A DNA stretch of 64,000 nt from Asticcacaulis sp. ZE23SCel15 (GTDB lineage: Bacteria > Pseudomonadota > Alphaproteobacteria > Caulobacterales > Caulobacteraceae), in the NCBI RefSeq assembly GCF_030505395.1, contig NZ_CP130044.1, positions 3,295,001-3,359,000 on the forward strand. Direction: 5' to 3'. Below, in pieces: positions 61,822 to 64,000 of this stretch (positions are counted from its first letter, which is position 1; each line of letters opens with the position of its first letter). The notes beneath the pieces were generated by a model. That model saw only the letters and a list, made by a program, of their open reading frames with translations, was not told the origin of the DNA and did no database searches. The position numbers and the translations under genes were made by a program.

Positions 61822-62065
61822 ACACAGGCAGCCCGAACGAGTCACATGATGCGTTCCCCACATAAGAGCTGCCAAGGGAAGGAAACGGCTTAGGGCAAAA
61901 GTCCAGGCGTTTTAAAAAAGATCCAGTACCGGCAATTCCGTCATGGCGTTTCCGGGCATGGAAATGCGCGTCCGCACGTGTGGCGGACAGCGAATGGCGC
62001 GGCCTTATCACGGCCGCGCCACAGTATCTGCGTAACCAAAAAAAACAAAGCTGGAAGGAAGCGAA

Positions 62066-64000
62066 ATGAACACGACTAAATCCAACAGGGGGTTGACGCG
62101 GGCGGTACGGGCGGCGGTGCTATGCAGCGCCTCGACCCTCGCCCTCGTGGCCAGCGGCGCCTATGCGCAGGACGCGGCCCCGGCATCACCGGAAGCCGGA
62201 GACGTTGAAACCGTCATCGTCACCGGCGTGCGCGGCTCTCTGCAACGCTCTATGAACATCAAGCGCAACGCCATCGGCGTGGTTGATGCGATCTCGGCCG
62301 AAGATATCGGCAAGTATCCGGACACCAACCTGGCCGAATCAATTCAGCGCATCTCAGGCGTATCGATCAACCGCATCAACGGCGAAGGCTCAGAAGTGAC
62401 CGTGCGCGGTTTCGGTCCGGGCTTTAACCTGACGACCCTGAACGGACGAGTCATGCCTTCGGCTAACATCGCCGTGGTGGGTCAGGACAATGACTTTGGC
62501 GGCGGCGGCAGCCGTAACTTCGACTTTTCCAACATTGCCTCCGATGGCGTGAGCGGCTTTGAAGTCTATAAAACCGGCAAGGCGGATGTGGCTTCGGGCG
62601 GCATCGGTGCTACGCTGAACATCAAGACCCTGCGCCCGATTAACCGTTCAGGCTCGACCGGCAGCATCACCGTCAAGGGGCTGCACGGCGAAAACATGGT
62701 CGATGGCAAGGACTGGACCCCGGAAGTTTCCGGCGCCTATAGTTGGGGCAGCGAAGACAAGACCTTTGGCGTCGCCGTATTCGGTTCCTATTCCGAACGT
62801 GACGTAGCCACCCGCACCGCCACCCAGAACTCCTGGAACATCGACTATTTCGCCACCTGCCCTGAACTGAAGCCAGACTGTTCTTTGTTCCTGCCCAGCG
62901 GCAGCGGCCGTCTGCGCTATGACACCAATGGCAACCTGTTGTCGACCATCACCAACCGTCCGCCCGACGGCGCGCAGGTCTCCTACGCCAACGACAGCCG
63001 TTACCAGTTGAACGATGCCCATACCGAGCGCACCAACCTTCAGGCGACGGTTCAGTGGCGTCCGGCTGAAAACTGGCTGTTTACGGCAGATGCCCTGTAC
63101 GCCGAAAACAAGGCGACCGAAAACCGCTCCGACGCCGGCAACTGGTTCAACCGTCCGTTCGATCAGGTCGTGTTTGAACAAGGTGCCTCTGGCATCTATA
63201 ACGCCGTCTTCATGCAGGAAAATCTGTCCGGCACGAAGGACATGGGCTTTGAACAGGCTCTGCGCGGCGTTAACGACAAGCTGACCTCCTACGGCCTGAA
63301 CGCCGAATGGAACATCAATGACAGCATGACTCTGACCCTGGACGCCCACAGTTCCAAGGCCGAAGCCCTGCCCGGTAATCCAAACGGCACCACCGCCGTG
63401 CTGATCGCCCTGGGTGCACCGGTTATTGCCTCGCACTCGGTTGATTTCCGCGGTGAGATTCCGATCCAGCGTTATGTGATCAATGACGGCACGCCGATCT
63501 ACGCCCCTAACAGCACGACAACGATTATAGGGTATCGCGGCAACCGTAACGGACAACTGGACCTTGGGGACTTGGGCTCACAGGTCGGCCGTATGGTGAC
63601 CAACAGCCAGTCGCATAAGATCGATGAGTTTAAAGCTAACTTCCGTTACGACTTTGACAGCGAAAGCCGCTTTGATGCCGGTATCGATTTCATAAAGTCA
63701 AAGATGGACACCACCACCGGCTCCACCTATCAGGCGCTGGGTGACTGGGGCATTTCCAATCCCGGCGATGTCCAACAGTACGCACCGGGTCTGGTTCAGA
63801 CCTACGATATCGGGGCCATGTTCCAGGACTTTACGCCGGGTGATTCCAGCGTAGCTTTCCGTGGCAATGCGCTTGATATCTATAATGCTCTGGCTGATGG
63901 TTACAACGTCTCCATCCCAACCGCCGCCATCACCTCGAACCAGATCGAAGAAGATATCAAAGCTATCTACGGTCAGTTCATGATGAAGGGGGACTTCCTG
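62066..64000 (+). CDS. TonB-dependent receptor, Caulobacter/Xanthomonas type, cut by window end
   Basis: The frame from ATG 62066 (GGAAGGAAG upstream) is open to the window edge, 645 codons. Signal peptide ends at about SGAYAQ. The plug shows ETVIVTGVRGSLQRSMNIKR, DAISAEDIGKYPDTNLAESI, QRISGVSINRINGEGSEVTV and RGFGPGFNLTTLNGR, the hallmarks of the TonB-Xanth-Caul receptor family often tied to complex-carbohydrate uptake. The barrel is only partly present, so the stop and last strands lie beyond 64000. The LacI-type sites upstream support a carbohydrate ligand. Long antisense frames over 62648-63556 are shadows of this gene. Confidence 0.93.
   Translation, partial: MNTTKSNRGLTRAVRAAVLCSASTLALVASGAYAQDAAPASPEAGDVETVIVTGVRGSLQRSMNIKRNAIGVVDAISAEDIGKYPDTNLAESIQRISGVSINRINGEGSEVTVRGFGPGFNLTTLNGRVMPSANIAVVGQDNDFGGGGSRNFDFSNIASDGVSGFEVYKTGKADVASGGIGATLNIKTLRPINRSGSTGSITVKGLHGENMVDGKDWTPEVSGAYSWGSEDKTFGVAVFGSYSERDVATRTATQNSWNIDYFATCPELKPDCSLFLPSGSGRLRYDTNGNLLSTITNRPPDGAQVSYANDSRYQLNDAHTERTNLQATVQWRPAENWLFTADALYAENKATENRSDAGNWFNRPFDQVVFEQGASGIYNAVFMQENLSGTKDMGFEQALRGVNDKLTSYGLNAEWNINDSMTLTLDAHSSKAEALPGNPNGTTAVLIALGAPVIASHSVDFRGEIPIQRYVINDGTPIYAPNSTTTIIGYRGNRNGQLDLGDLGSQVGRMVTNSQSHKIDEFKANFRYDFDSESRFDAGIDFIKSKMDTTTGSTYQALGDWGISNPGDVQQYAPGLVQTYDIGAMFQDFTPGDSSVAFRGNALDIYNALADGYNVSIPTAAITSNQIEEDIKAIYGQFMMKGDFL

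Larger units (their letters stand above)
61611..62065. other. Non-coding leader region upstream of the second TonB receptor
   Basis: 455 bases with no supported gene. It contains the dyad ATTTGAC-GTATTA-GTCAAAT at 61699-61718 and the two abutting 14-base operator-like sites at 61794-61821. The remaining sequence, in which only an antisense frame exists, is the 5' leader. The receptor's ribosome-binding site GGAAGGAAG lies at 62053-62061. Confidence 0.5.

Noticed and set aside
62648-63556. 302-residue open frame on the minus strand
   Set aside because: It lies fully antisense to the TonB-dependent receptor, which has a clear signal peptide and plug motifs. The antisense product is Gly/Val-rich shadow sequence with no domain.
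1-64000. tRNA, rRNA, prophage or transposase genes
   Set aside because: I looked for cloverleaf-like, integrase-like and transposase-like sequences by eye and saw none that I could support; a dedicated search could still find a small RNA.

Overview
The window looks like chromosomal DNA from a stalked or holdfast-forming alphaproteobacterium of the Caulobacterales, most likely an Asticcacaulis-like species. The evidence is an hfaA-hfaB-hfaD holdfast-anchor operon, TonB-dependent receptors of the Caulobacter/Xanthomonas type, moderately high GC, short ATGA/GTGA gene overlaps, and two copies of a palindromic repeat (TAGAGCGCATCCC type) common in this class. This assignment is inferred from gene content. 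I found no rRNA, tRNA, CRISPR array, prophage or transposase.

Layout. 1-9.5 kb: end of a CBS-domain protein, a rhomboid protease, hfaABD, a 126-bp palindromic element, a secreted M16 peptidase whose start region folds into a perfect hairpin, an AT-rich pair of small unknown genes, a low-complexity secreted protein and a PAS-like protein. 9.5-18.6 kb: PPK2, a Cys-rich metal-chelating protein, ubiA, a lipoprotein, a lysine-methyltransferase-like enzyme, a VOC protein, an SDR, ubiD and a membrane GGDEF-EAL protein. 18.9-29.4 kb: an envelope/lipid A block (pmbA, a frameshifted cysQ-like gene, DUF4170, MsbA-like ABC transporter, DUF374 acyltransferase, waaA, lpxK). It is interrupted by two inverted genes, a CPBP protease and a tyrosine-phosphatase-like protein resembling Caulobacter CtpA; purD follows. 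29.5-38.5 kb: DUF2200, GH27 alpha-galactosidase, RluF-like synthase, host-attachment-family protein, a four-gene acyltransferase/membrane/regulator operon with a repeated operator-like site, two mini-genes and a GH35 beta-galactosidase.

38.6-61.6 kb is the most coherent accessory region. It holds a TonB-dependent receptor, three tandem M61-like metallopeptidases, a Tat-exported PLP enzyme, three S10 serine carboxypeptidases (one frameshifted), an Lrp/AsnC regulator, an ornithine-cyclodeaminase-family enzyme, an exported amidohydrolase, a RidA homologue lacking the usual arginine, an APC permease, an aminotransferase, a MarR regulator and an EamA exporter. I read it as an envelope-to-cytoplasm route for scavenging peptides or acylated amino acids. 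The substrate is unknown. The window ends inside a second TonB-dependent receptor preceded by two abutting LacI-type operator-like sites.

Four otherwise intact genes (cysQ-like, DUF2200, a winged-helix regulator, the third S10 peptidase) are each broken by one single-base indel in a short base run. Uncorrected sequencing errors are the simplest explanation, and the read data should be checked before calling them pseudogenes.
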